Of a DNA stretch of 64,000 nt, positions 54,641 through 63,821 are shown in pieces. This DNA is from Bradyrhizobium sp. dw_78 (GTDB lineage: Bacteria; Pseudomonadota; Alphaproteobacteria; Rhizobiales; Xanthobacteraceae): contig NZ_JAAVUS010000002.1 of the NCBI RefSeq assembly GCF_018449525.1, forward strand, positions 1-64,000. Reading direction: 5' to 3'. Each line of letters opens with the position of its first letter. Position 1 is the first letter of the stretch. The notes under the pieces are model-generated. The model was not told where the DNA came from. It made no database searches and saw only the letters and a program-made list of their open reading frames with translations. Position numbers and translations under genes: made by a program.

Positions 54641-55483
54641 ATGTCAACGGCGTTGCGCATCGCGCATGGAGCGTTCGGACGGGTCGCGCTCCTTGACATG
54701 GATTATTCGCTCGTCCGTCACGCCCATCCCCATTGCCACGTGCTGCTCAAGGTCGAGGGCGCGGATACCCAATTCGTCGTCGGTGACGCGACCTGCCCGC
54801 TGACGGACGATACGGCTGTTCTGGTGAATGGTTGGCTGCCGCACAGCTACGTTCACGTACCGGAACGGCCCCGAACGGTGATCCTGGCGCTTTATATCGA
54901 GCCCGAATGGCTGCAGATCTTCAGGCCCGGATGGGCGGCGAGCGGCGGACCGGGTTTCTTCGGCCAGCCCTCAGGACAGGTCTCACCGCGGATACGCCGG
55001 CTGGCGATGGATCTTTCGGCCGACATGATGACCCGGCCGGATTGCAAGAAGGCGCATGAGCAAATGCTCTCGGATCTGATGATCGCGGTGATCGAGCGAT
55101 TCACGCCGTGGAAAAGTTTCTCGAACTCGATCCGGGATCTCGGCTCAGGCGCCGGTGACTGGCGCATCCGGCGCGCCGTCGCAACGATCCGCAGCGGGAC
55201 CGTGGACCCCGAGAGCGTCGGCTCATGGGCAAAGGAAGCCGGACTATCGCGGGCACATTTCTTCCGGCTGTTCGAGTCCTCCATCGGCGCACCGCCGAAA
55301 GTCTATATGAACGTGCTGCGGATGGAGCGCGCGGTCGATCTGGTGCTGAACCGTCCGCAATCGCTTGGCGACATTAGTTCGGAACTGGGTTTCGCCGAAC
55401 CGGCCCATTTCACCCGCTTCTTCCGCAACCATGCCGGCGTCAGCCCGAGCGAATTCCGTAACGTTTCCCGCCTCGCGAGTTGA
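54641..55483 (+). CDS. AraC-family transcriptional regulator
   Basis: 280 residues. The N-terminal half is a cupin-like sensor (HPHCHVLLKVEGADTQFVVGD, NGWLPHSYVHVP), and the C-terminal 100 residues carry two helix-turn-helix motifs (VGSWAKEAGLSRAHFFRLFESSIG; ISSELGFAEPAHFTRFFRNHAGVSPSEFR). The start at 54641 has an excellent AGGAGG about eight bases upstream, so the longer frame from 54608 is rejected. It lies between the UbiD gene and the molybdenum dehydrogenase set and may be a second regulator of the cluster. Confidence 0.92.
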   Translation: MSTALRIAHGAFGRVALLDMDYSLVRHAHPHCHVLLKVEGADTQFVVGDATCPLTDDTAVLVNGWLPHSYVHVPERPRTVILALYIEPEWLQIFRPGWAASGGPGFFGQPSGQVSPRIRRLAMDLSADMMTRPDCKKAHEQMLSDLMIAVIERFTPWKSFSNSIRDLGSGAGDWRIRRAVATIRSGTVDPESVGSWAKEAGLSRAHFFRLFESSIGAPPKVYMNVLRMERAVDLVLNRPQSLGDISSELGFAEPAHFTRFFRNHAGVSPSEFRNVSRLAS

Positions 55484-55609
55484 GCCGCTCCGCCGGCGCG
55501 AAAATGAGACGCGTTGGTAAGTTCCGAGACTTGCCGGCATGTCGGGCCCATTCCGCCGCTGACATCATTTCCCGCAAGCGCAACAGCGCGACGGGAGAGA
55601 TGTCACGGG

Positions 55610-58600
55610 ATGAACGTCAACGCCGCAGCCAGTCCGGGAATTGCGGCGCCCTGGGTCGGGCGATCGGTCCCGCGTGTCGAAGATCCGGCACTGCTGACAG
55701 GCCGCGGCCGGTTCATCGACGATCTCGGCGTGCGGCCGGGAACGCTGCATGCAGCGATCCTCCGCTCGCCCCACGCCCACGCCAATATCGTTTCGATCGA
55801 CATCGAAGCCGCAAAGCAGGCGCGTGGCGTCGCCGCCGTCCTGACCGGCAACGACATCAAGGCGCTGACGGCAAGCCTCGTCGTCGGCGTCAAGGCGCCG
55901 GTCGAATGCTGGCCGATTGCGGTGGGGCGCGTGCGTTACGTCGGCGAGCCGGTCGCCATCGTTGTCGCCGAAAGCCGATACCTCGCCGAAGATGCGGTCG
56001 ATCTGATCGACGCCCAATACGACGCGCTCCCTGCGGTCATCGATCCCCTGCGCACGATGGAAGCGGAAGCCCCGCTGCTCCACGAGGGATTTCCCAACAA
56101 CATCGCCAGCGATCGCCGCTTCAAATATGGCGATCCCGATCGCGTCTTCGCCGAAGCGCCGCACACCATAGCTGTAACGATCCGCTATCCCCGCAACTCC
56201 TGCACGCCAATCGAGACCTACGGAATCGTCGCCGAATACGATTCGGGCGAACAGGCGTTCGATGTACTCGCCAATTTCCAGGGGCCGTTCAGCATCCACG
56301 CGGTGCTATCGCGCGCGCTGAAAGTCCCCGGCAACCGGCTGCGATTGCGGACGCCGCCGGACTCCGGCGGCAGCTTTGGCGTCAAGCAGGGTGTCTTTCC
56401 CTACATCGTCCTGATCGCGGCAGCCGCGCGCGCGACAGGGCGCCCGGTCAAATGGATCGAGGACCGGCTCGAGCATCTGACCGCCTCGGTGTCCGCCACC
56501 AATCGCGCCACGACGCTGCGCGCCGCGGTCACCGGCGAAGGCCGCATTCTCGCGCTCGACTGGGACCAGGTCGAGGATTGCGGCGCGCATCTGCGTGCGC
56601 CGGAGCCCGCCACGCTGTATCGCATGCATGGAAACCTGACCGGGGCCTACGACATCGGCCACGTTGCCGTGCGCAATCGCGTCGTCGTGACCAACAAGAC
56701 ACCGACCGGGCTCAACCGCGGCTTCGGCGGCCCGCAGGTCTATTTCGCGCTGGAGCGGCTGGTCCAGCGCATTGCCGTCGAGCTCAAGCTCGATCCGCTC
56801 GACGTGATCACGCGCAATCTCGTTCCGTCCGGCGCTTTCCCCTACCGCACCGCACCGGGAGCGCTGCTCGATTCAGGCGACTATCAGCAGGCGCTCGCAC
56901 GCGGCATCCGTGAAGGCGGCCTCGCCGAGCTCAGGAAGCGCCGGGATGAAGCCCGCGCGGAAGGGCGTATCTACGGCATCGGTTTCGCCGCGGTGGTCGA
57001 ACCGAGCGTCTCCAACATGGGCTACATCACCACCGTCCTCACAGCCGCCGAACGCCGCAAGGCCGGCCCCAAGAATGGCGCGCAGGCGACCGCGACAATT
57101 TCGATCGATCCGGTCGGCAGCGTCACCGTCCATGTCGCCTCCGTTCCGCAAGGCCAGGGACATCGCACCGTACTTGCGCAGGTCGTCGCCGACGTACTTG
57201 GGCTGACGCCAGCCGATATCAGGGTCAATGCCGAGATCGACACCGCCAAGGACGCCTGGTCGATCGCCTCGGGTAATTATGCCAGCCGCTTCGCACCGGC
57301 CGTAGCCGGGACCACCAAGCTTGCCGCCGAGCGGCTCGCCGCCCGTCTTGCCAGGGTTGCCGCTTCAACCCTGAATACCGAAACCGACGACATTGCTTTC
57401 GCCGGCGGTTTCGCGCTGTCGAAACGCAACCCGGATAACAGGATCGCGTTTTCGAGGATCGCCGCGCTCAGCCATTGGTCGCCCGGCGCGTTGCCCGACG
57501 ATGTCGGGCAGACCATTCGCGAGACGGTGTTCTGGACGCCGCCGGAGCTCACGCCACCCGACGATAGCGATCACATCAACTCGTCGCTCTGCTACGGCTT
57601 CATCTTTGACTTCTGCGGCGTCGAAATCGACCGGGTAACGCTGCAGACGCGCATCGACCGCTACGTGACCATGCACGATTGCGGCACGATCCTGCATCCG
57701 GCGATGGTCGACGGACAGGTTCGCGGCGGTTTCGCGCAGGCGGTCGGCGCCGCGCTTTATGAAGAATATGCCTACGCGCCCGACGGATCGTTCCTGACGG
57801 GCACGTTTGCCGACTATCTGCTGCCGACGGTGGCCGAGGTTCCCGAGCCCATCATCCTTCACATGCAGACGCCCTCGCCTTTTACCCCGCTCGGTTCGAA
57901 AGGCGTCGGTGAAGGCAATTGCATGTCGACCCCGGTCTGCATCGCGAATGCGGTGGCGGACGCGTTGGGCGTCGAGAATATCGAGTTGCCGCTGCTGCCT
58001 GCCCGGCTTGCCGAAACGCTGCGCGGCGCCGAGACGCCCGCGCCCACCGGCACGGCAAAAGCAAAGGACGCCCCCAAAGGCGGCCGCAAGCTGATCGGCG
58101 AAGGGACGGCGACGGTCAGGGCGTCGCCTGAACAGATCTGGAAGATGCTGCTTGATCCGATGACTCTTCAAGCGGTCATTCCCGGCTGCCACGACGTGCG
58201 CAAGATATCGGAGACGCATTTCCGCGCCGACGTGACCCTTGGCGTCGGGCCCGTCAAAGGCCGTTACCGGGCAACCGTCACCCTGTCCGATCTGGACCAA
58301 CCGCACGGCGTCACCCTGACCGGTACCGCCGAAGGCGCGCTCGGCTTCGGTTCCGGCAAGGGCCGGATCACGCTTGTGCCCGGAGAAAACGGTGGAACGA
58401 CGGTCCGCTACGTCTATGAAGCCGAGATCGGCGGCAAGGTCGCGAGCATCGGCGGCCGCCTGCTCGATGGGGCCGCCCGCGTCGTCATCGGGCAGTTCTT
58501 CGCGGCGTTGGCGCGGCAAGCCGGCGGCAGCGCTGCGAGCCAAAGTATCGTCGCATCCGCGATGGCCGGCATCCGGCGGCTGTTCGGAGGCCGACGATGA
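55610..58600 (+). CDS. hmfA: Probable 2-furoyl-CoA dehydrogenase large subunit fused to CoxG/SRPBCC domain
   Basis: 996 residues. About 25-800 is an XDH-type large subunit: VGRSVPRVEDPALLTGRGRF, molybdopterin loop GGSFGVKQGVFPYIV, NRGFGGPQVYF, and GSKGVGEGN with catalytic Glu768. After a Pro/Ala/Lys-rich linker (about 808-828) comes a CoxG/SRPBCC domain (about 830-960: GEGTATVRASPEQIWKML, FRADVTLGVGPVKGRY). Ordinary CoxL-type subunits are about 770 residues. With the FAD and 2Fe-2S subunits that follow it would hydroxylate 2-furoyl-CoA at C5, as HmfABC does. The ATG at 55610 is taken because the family N-terminus begins there; GGGAGAGA lies upstream. Confidence 0.88.
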   Translation: MNVNAAASPGIAAPWVGRSVPRVEDPALLTGRGRFIDDLGVRPGTLHAAILRSPHAHANIVSIDIEAAKQARGVAAVLTGNDIKALTASLVVGVKAPVECWPIAVGRVRYVGEPVAIVVAESRYLAEDAVDLIDAQYDALPAVIDPLRTMEAEAPLLHEGFPNNIASDRRFKYGDPDRVFAEAPHTIAVTIRYPRNSCTPIETYGIVAEYDSGEQAFDVLANFQGPFSIHAVLSRALKVPGNRLRLRTPPDSGGSFGVKQGVFPYIVLIAAAARATGRPVKWIEDRLEHLTASVSATNRATTLRAAVTGEGRILALDWDQVEDCGAHLRAPEPATLYRMHGNLTGAYDIGHVAVRNRVVVTNKTPTGLNRGFGGPQVYFALERLVQRIAVELKLDPLDVITRNLVPSGAFPYRTAPGALLDSGDYQQALARGIREGGLAELRKRRDEARAEGRIYGIGFAAVVEPSVSNMGYITTVLTAAERRKAGPKNGAQATATISIDPVGSVTVHVASVPQGQGHRTVLAQVVADVLGLTPADIRVNAEIDTAKDAWSIASGNYASRFAPAVAGTTKLAAERLAARLARVAASTLNTETDDIAFAGGFALSKRNPDNRIAFSRIAALSHWSPGALPDDVGQTIRETVFWTPPELTPPDDSDHINSSLCYGFIFDFCGVEIDRVTLQTRIDRYVTMHDCGTILHPAMVDGQVRGGFAQAVGAALYEEYAYAPDGSFLTGTFADYLLPTVAEVPEPIILHMQTPSPFTPLGSKGVGEGNCMSTPVCIANAVADALGVENIELPLLPARLAETLRGAETPAPTGTAKAKDAPKGGRKLIGEGTATVRASPEQIWKMLLDPMTLQAVIPGCHDVRKISETHFRADVTLGVGPVKGRYRATVTLSDLDQPHGVTLTGTAEGALGFGSGKGRITLVPGENGGTTVRYVYEAEIGGKVASIGGRLLDGAARVVIGQFFAALARQAGGSAASQSIVASAMAGIRRLFGGRR

Positions 58601-59412
58601 AACCGGCGGCCTTCGACTATGTGCGCGCGGAAAGCATCGACGAAGCGCTGGACGTGATTCGCAACGACGGCGGCGATGCACGGATTATGGCCGGCGGCCA
58701 GTCGCTGATGGCCATGCTCAACATGCGCCTCGCCAGGCCGCACGTGCTGATCGACATCATGCGCATCGAAGAACTCCGCGCGATCAGGGTCGACACAAGC
58801 AAGGTGACGATTGGCGCCGCCGTGCGCCAGGCCGAACTGCTGGAATGGCCGTCGCTCGAAAACGAGCTGCAACTTATTTCCCTCGCGTTGCCGTGGACCG
58901 GCCATGCGCAGACGCGCAGCCGCGGCACGATTTGCGGTTCGATCGCCCACGCTGATCCGAGCGCCGAGATGCCGCTCGCGCTGCTGGCGCTTGGCGGCGA
59001 TGTCATCCTCCGCAGCGCCCGGAAACGCCGCCGGGTCGCCGCATGCGATTTCTTTCTCGGCATGATGGCGACCGAGCGCAACGACGACGAACTGATCGAA
59101 GCGGTCTCGTTTCCGTCGACGCGCGGCCGCCGCTGCGCCTTCCGCGAGGTCGCGCGCCGTCACGGCGATTTCGCGATCGTCGCCTGCGCGGCTGTTGCGA
59201 CAGGGCGCGGTGTACGGCTGGCGGTCGGCGGCGTCGCCGACACCCCGGTCGCGCGCGAATTTGACGGGCTTGAGGGAAGTGCGCTTACCGACGCGCTCGA
59301 TGCGTTCGCCTACGAGCTCGATGCCCGCGACGATTTCCACGCGACCGCGCGCTACCGGCGCGATCTGGTGCGCCTGATCGGCCGCGAATTGATCGAGGAG
59401 GTAACCCGATGA
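58597..59412 (+). CDS. hmfB: Probable 2-furoyl-CoA dehydrogenase FAD subunit
   Basis: 271 residues, CoxM-type flavoprotein subunit. FAD motifs AGGQSLMAMLNMRLA and RGTICGSIAHADPSAEMP are intact, and the C-terminal domain is complete. The start overlaps the stop of the large-subunit gene (ATGA), and its stop overlaps the 2Fe-2S gene. It passes electrons from the enzyme to the respiratory chain or another acceptor. Confidence 0.88.
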   Translation: MKPAAFDYVRAESIDEALDVIRNDGGDARIMAGGQSLMAMLNMRLARPHVLIDIMRIEELRAIRVDTSKVTIGAAVRQAELLEWPSLENELQLISLALPWTGHAQTRSRGTICGSIAHADPSAEMPLALLALGGDVILRSARKRRRVAACDFFLGMMATERNDDELIEAVSFPSTRGRRCAFREVARRHGDFAIVACAAVATGRGVRLAVGGVADTPVAREFDGLEGSALTDALDAFAYELDARDDFHATARYRRDLVRLIGRELIEEVTR

Positions 59413-59930
59413 CGCGGATGGCGGCTGGACAACGACATCGCCTGCGCTTCGTCCTCAACGGCGCAGCGGTCGATCGCGAATGCGAGCCGCGGATGCTGCT
59501 GACCGACTTCATCCGCCACGAGATCGGCGCGACCGGAACCCATGTCGGATGCGAGCATGGCGTTTGCGGCGCCTGCACGGTTTCGATCGACGGCCGGCCG
59601 GCGCGCGCCTGCCTCACGCTCGCGCTGCAGGCGGAAGGCTGCGAGGTCCGGACCGTCGAAAGTCTTGCCGGCGGGCCGGATCGGCTCGGCGTTCTGCAAG
59701 CGGCGTTCCGGCGCAACCATGCGCTGCAATGCGGCTTCTGCACGGCCGGCATCCTGATGTCGCTCGATACGCTGCTGGCGCGCCGGCCGGACGCAACCGA
59801 AGCCGAAATCCGCGACGTGCTGACCGGACATCTCTGCCGATGCACCGGCTACGCGCCGATCGTAAAGGCCGCGCTGGAAGCCGCGGCCGAGTTGAAGGGA
59901 GAAACCAGCCGTGAGCCGGTCGATGCTTGA
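59409..59930 (+). CDS. hmfC: Probable 2-furoyl-CoA dehydrogenase 2Fe-2S subunit
   Basis: 173 residues with both cluster sites: [22 protein letters not shown] (trimmed motif [10 protein letters not shown]) for the plant-type centre, and LQCGFCTAGI plus LCRCTGYAPI for the second centre. It overlaps the FAD-subunit gene upstream by 4 bp and the CoA-ligase gene downstream by 20 bp, an arrangement that fixes it in the same transcript. Confidence 0.88.
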   Translation: MTRMAAGQRHRLRFVLNGAAVDRECEPRMLLTDFIRHEIGATGTHVGCEHGVCGACTVSIDGRPARACLTLALQAEGCEVRTVESLAGGPDRLGVLQAAFRRNHALQCGFCTAGILMSLDTLLARRPDATEAEIRDVLTGHLCRCTGYAPIVKAALEAAAELKGETSREPVDA

Positions 59931-61473
59931 TCTCGGGACCAGTTTCCTTGCGAGCGTGGCGCGCGATCCCGATGCGCTCGCGCTTGTCGATGGCGATGTG
60001 CGGCTCAGCTACGCGCAATGGCTGGCCAGGATTTCGTCGCTGGTATCCGCGTTCGACCAGTTGGGACTGAGGCCGGGCGATCATCTGTTGACCGTCCTGC
60101 AGAACACCTGGCAGGCGGCGACCGTCCATTGGGCCTGTCAGTTCGCGGGCCTCATCATCACGCCGATCAATTGGCGCGTGAAGGCCGACGAGCTCGATTT
60201 CTGCATCGAAAATTCGGAGTGCCGCGCCCTCGTCTACCAGGACATTTCGCAAGATGCCGTCGCTGCATCGACGCGTGCCTCGAACCTGCTGCTGATGTGG
60301 GCCGGAACGGCGGCGGACCGAGGCGGAGAATTGTCGCTCGATGCGACATTCTCCGAGCCTGCCGGCGAGATAACCCCGCGCGCGACCGCCGAGGCGTGGT
60401 CGATCATGCTCTATACATCGGGGACGACATCGCGGCCCAAAGGCGTACCGCGGCGCCATCGCGCCGAGCGGGCGGCCGGCATCGCCCATGTCGCGCAGAA
60501 CCTGTACCGGCGCGGTGAACGAACGCTGGGCGTGATGCCGCTCTATCACACCATGGGCGTGCGCTCGCTGATCGCGATGTCGCTGATCGGCGGCACCTTC
60601 GTTTGCCTGCCGCGTTTCGACCCGCAGCGGGCGCTCTCCCTGATCGCAGCGGAGCAGATCACCAATTTATACCTGGTACCGACGCTGTACCACGACCTCG
60701 CCTACAGCAAGACCTTCGCGCGATCCGACATTTCGAGCGTGCGAAAGCTCGGATTCGCCGGGGCGTCCATGACGGATGGACTGCTCGGGAAGCTCGCGGA
60801 ATCCTTCAAGCCGGAGCTGTTTGTCAATCACTACGGCAGCTCGGAAATCTACACCTTCACGATCGATCAGAATGCCGTCGCGAAGCCCGGCTCTGCCGGC
60901 AAGGCCGGCATCAACCAGCACATCAAGGTGGTCAGGCTCAACGCCACGTCCGTCGCGCAAACCGCGGATATTGGCGAGGAAGGCGAGATCGTGGCGCTGC
61001 TCGCCGGCGACGAGTCCTTCGAAGGCTATTGGCGGCGGCCCGATGCCGACGCGAGAGCGCTGCGCGAAGGATGGTATTTTACCGGCGACACCGGCTATGT
61101 CGATCCGGATGGCGATCTGTTCGTCACCGGCCGCGTCGACGACATGATCATCACCGGCGGCGAGAATGTTTCCCCCGTCGAGATCGAAAGCTGTCTCTCG
61201 CTCCATCCCGCGGTGTTTGAAGTCGCCGTCGTCGGCCTGCCCGACGAACGCTGGGGAAAAATCGTCACCGCCTTCGTCAAGCGTTCCGGGCCGGTCACCG
61301 AGCAGGAGCTCGACGCGTTCTGCCGCGAATCCGGCCTTGCCGCCTTCAAGCGCCCGCGACGTTTCGTGTTCGTCGGCGCGATCCCGAAATCGCCGGTCGG
61401 AAAGCTGCTGCGGCGGCTGCTGGTCGCCGGCGAATACCAGTCCGAACACATGCCGCCGTCGAACGCGGCCTGA
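59911..61473 (+). CDS. hmfD: AMP-forming CoA ligase, probable 2-furoyl-CoA synthetase
   Basis: 520 residues, ANL superfamily. Motifs: MLYTSGTTSRPKGVP (the usual TGxPKG has Ser for Gly), NHYGSSEIYTF, GWYFTGDTGYVDPDG, VTGRVDDMIITGGENVSP, and IPKSPVGKLLRR with the catalytic lysine. It would activate 2-furoate to 2-furoyl-CoA, the substrate of the molybdenum dehydrogenase encoded just upstream; a related aromatic acid cannot be excluded. Start GTG at 59911 with GGGAGA eight to nine bases upstream, inside the end of the 2Fe-2S gene. Confidence 0.85.
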   Translation: MSRSMLDLGTSFLASVARDPDALALVDGDVRLSYAQWLARISSLVSAFDQLGLRPGDHLLTVLQNTWQAATVHWACQFAGLIITPINWRVKADELDFCIENSECRALVYQDISQDAVAASTRASNLLLMWAGTAADRGGELSLDATFSEPAGEITPRATAEAWSIMLYTSGTTSRPKGVPRRHRAERAAGIAHVAQNLYRRGERTLGVMPLYHTMGVRSLIAMSLIGGTFVCLPRFDPQRALSLIAAEQITNLYLVPTLYHDLAYSKTFARSDISSVRKLGFAGASMTDGLLGKLAESFKPELFVNHYGSSEIYTFTIDQNAVAKPGSAGKAGINQHIKVVRLNATSVAQTADIGEEGEIVALLAGDESFEGYWRRPDADARALREGWYFTGDTGYVDPDGDLFVTGRVDDMIITGGENVSPVEIESCLSLHPAVFEVAVVGLPDERWGKIVTAFVKRSGPVTEQELDAFCRESGLAAFKRPRRFVFVGAIPKSPVGKLLRRLLVAGEYQSEHMPPSNAA

Positions 61474-61501
61474 TCAACCCTTCACAAGACAGGAAGAAGC
61501 C

Positions 61502-62305
61502 ATGACTGCATACGAATTCTCCGACAACCGCCTCTCCAAGCTCGACGGCTTCCAGGTCGAGATCGACGAGGCGCATGAACGCGCCGACATCGTCCTCCAT
61601 CGCCCGCCCTACAACGTGGTGTCGATGCCGCAGCGCGACCAGTTGCGGCTGGTGTTCGAGGCGCTGGACCAGGACGACCGGGTCCGCGTCATCGTGGTGC
61701 GCTCCATCGGCGAGCACTTCTCCAGCGGCGGCAATATCGGCGGCTTCATGGAGGCGACGCCCGAGACCGTGTCCAAGCTCGCCTGGAATATCGCCTCGCC
61801 GGCGCGCTGCGCCAAGCCGGTGATCGTCGCCAACCGGGGCTATTGCTTCGGCGTCGGCTTCGAACTGTCGCTCGCCTGCGACTTCCGGATTGCTTCGGAA
61901 ACCGCGCAATATGCGCTGCCGGAGCAGAAGCTCGGCCAGATTCCCGGATCGGGCGGATCGGCGCGGCTGCAGAAGATGATCGGCATCACGCGGACCAAGG
62001 ATATCGTGATGCGGTCGAAGCGGATCGCCGCCCGTCAGGCGCTGGAATGGGGCATCGTCACCGAATGCGTGGCCGACAAGGATCTTGAGGCCGCGACCGA
62101 CAAACTGGTCGATGAACTCAGGACGTTTTCGCCGCTCGCCCAGCGCACCGCCAAGAAGCTGCTCGACGACACCGAGGATTCGACGCTCGCGATCGCCATC
62201 GAGCTCGAAGGGCATTGCTACAGCCGGCTGCGTCAGTCCGAAGACTTCAAGGAAGGCGTCGAGGCCTTCAACCAGAAGCGGACGCCGAAATTCATCGGCC
62301 GCTGA
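61502..62305 (+). CDS. hmfE: Enoyl-CoA-hydratase-family protein, probable 2-oxoglutaroyl-CoA hydrolase
   Basis: 267 residues of the crotonase fold. Oxyanion-hole segments SIGEHFSSGGNIGGF and NRGYCFGVGFELSLACDF, and both glutamate positions of hydratases (GFELS and LPEQKLG) are present. In the furoate pathway HmfE, a member of this family, hydrolyses the ring-opened CoA ester to 2-oxoglutarate; the context supports that role here, though a hydratase is possible on sequence alone. GGAAG precedes the ATG. It lies 28 bp after the CoA-ligase gene. Confidence 0.85.
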   Translation: MTAYEFSDNRLSKLDGFQVEIDEAHERADIVLHRPPYNVVSMPQRDQLRLVFEALDQDDRVRVIVVRSIGEHFSSGGNIGGFMEATPETVSKLAWNIASPARCAKPVIVANRGYCFGVGFELSLACDFRIASETAQYALPEQKLGQIPGSGGSARLQKMIGITRTKDIVMRSKRIAARQALEWGIVTECVADKDLEAATDKLVDELRTFSPLAQRTAKKLLDDTEDSTLAIAIELEGHCYSRLRQSEDFKEGVEAFNQKRTPKFIGR

Positions 62306-62341
62306 CCCATCGATCAACAAAACAGGGGGAGGAATTTCAAA

Positions 62342-63673
62342 ATGGCCATCACGAACGTACGGGATACGGATATCGCTTTGACCTCGCACAGACGTCAGGC
62401 AACCAACGCAATGATCGCGTCGCTGCTCGGCTGGTCGCTCGATCTGTTCGATCTGTTCATTCTGCTCTACGTCGCACCGGTCATCGGTGCGCTGTTCTTC
62501 CCGTCCAGCGTACCGACCCTGTCGCTGGCCGCCGTCTACGCCTCCTTCGCCGTGACCTTGCTGTTGCGTCCCGTCGGATCAGCGATCTTCGGGCATTATG
62601 CGGACGTGCATGGCCGCAAAGGCGCGATGCTGGTCGCCATCATCGGCGTCGGTGTCAGCACCGCCGCATTCGGCCTGCTGCCGACCATTGCGCAGGTGGG
62701 CGTGATCGCGCCGGTGATTTTCCTGGCGCTTCGGCTCGTACAGGGCATCTTTGTCGGCGGGGTGGTTGCATCCACCCACACGATCGGAACGGAATCGGTG
62801 CCGGCGAAATGGCGCGGCGCGATGTCGGGGCTGATCGGCGGCGGCGGCGCCGGCATCGGCGCGTTGCTTGCCTCCTTTGTTTTCCTGATCGCATCATCCG
62901 CCTTTCCCGGCGACGCCTTCGCGGTCTGGGGCTGGCGGTGCATGTTCTTTTCGGGTCTCCTGACCTCGCTGTTGGGCTGGTTCATTTTCCGTGGACTGGA
63001 AGAGTCGCCGTTCTTCCGGGAGCAGCAACGGAAGAAAGCCGCCGCCACGGGCGCAGCGCCCGCCTCGCCGGTGAAGACACTGTTCGGTGGCTCATACCGG
63101 AACGTCCTCCTGCTCAACCTCCTGATCACCTTTGGCGGCGGCGCCGGCTATTACCTGACGTCAGGCTATCTGCCGAGCTTCCTCAAGGTCGTAAACGGCC
63201 TGCCCAACAACATGTCCTCGATCATCCTGATGTGCGCCAGCGCGTCGGCTTTGGTCTCGGCCGTTCTGATCGGTGCGCTGAGCGATTTCATCGGCCGCAA
63301 AAAGGTGTTTCTGCTGGTCGGCGCCTGCACCATCGTGCTGCTGCCGCTTTGCTACCTCTCGCTCGCGAAGGCGACCGACACCGCGACGATCACTTTCTAT
63401 GCGCTGGCGATCGCCTTCATCGGCAATGCCGGCTATGCGCCGGTCCTGATCTTCCTCAATGAACGGTTTCCGACAGAGCTGCGGGCCACCGGCACCGGAT
63501 TGTCCTGGAACATCGGATTCGCGCTCGGCGGCATGATGCCGACTTTCGTCTCGCTGGCGAGCGGCGGCGCCGCGCAGATCCCGGCCGCGCTATCGATCTT
63601 CGCGGTCTGCATCTTTGCGATCTACACGGTCGGCGCCGTTCTCATCCCGGAAACCAAGGGTAATTTTCGCTAG
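62342..63673 (+). CDS. hmfT: MFS transporter, probable furan-carboxylate/aromatic acid carrier
   Basis: 443 residues with about 12 membrane segments. Family motifs: GHYADVHGRKGAM between segments 2 and 3 and GALSDFIGRKKVF between 8 and 9; RLVQGIFVGGVVASTHTIGTESVP is typical of the metabolite:H+ symporter branch that moves organic acids. The position behind the CoA ligase and crotonase genes suggests it imports 2-furoate or furandicarboxylate. GGGGGAGG lies just upstream of the ATG. Confidence 0.85.
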   Translation: MAITNVRDTDIALTSHRRQATNAMIASLLGWSLDLFDLFILLYVAPVIGALFFPSSVPTLSLAAVYASFAVTLLLRPVGSAIFGHYADVHGRKGAMLVAIIGVGVSTAAFGLLPTIAQVGVIAPVIFLALRLVQGIFVGGVVASTHTIGTESVPAKWRGAMSGLIGGGGAGIGALLASFVFLIASSAFPGDAFAVWGWRCMFFSGLLTSLLGWFIFRGLEESPFFREQQRKKAAATGAAPASPVKTLFGGSYRNVLLLNLLITFGGGAGYYLTSGYLPSFLKVVNGLPNNMSSIILMCASASALVSAVLIGALSDFIGRKKVFLLVGACTIVLLPLCYLSLAKATDTATITFYALAIAFIGNAGYAPVLIFLNERFPTELRATGTGLSWNIGFALGGMMPTFVSLASGGAAQIPAALSIFAVCIFAIYTVGAVLIPETKGNFR

Positions 63674-63685
63674 CCAGCCAATAGG

Positions 63686-63722
63686 GGTTTCGAGCGAATG
63701 AGGCACCGGTTCGCTCGAAACC
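63686..63722. repeat. Intergenic palindromic repeat element (copy 2)
   Basis: GGTTTCGAGCGAA (63686-63698) and TTCGCTCGAAACC (63710-63722) are a perfect 13-bp inverted repeat around TGAGGCACCGG. Its core is shared with the element at 22188-22234. It lies 13 bp after the MFS stop and could also act as a factor-dependent terminator or mRNA 3'-end stabiliser; no T-run follows. Confidence 0.7.
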
Positions 63723-63821
63723 GCTATAGCTTTCCCAAGTGCAGGAGGCGCGACTGAGACCGATGCAGTGCCCACCGATGGCCGCGATACGGGCCATCGT
63801 CTGCCCATTCGCATTGAATGA

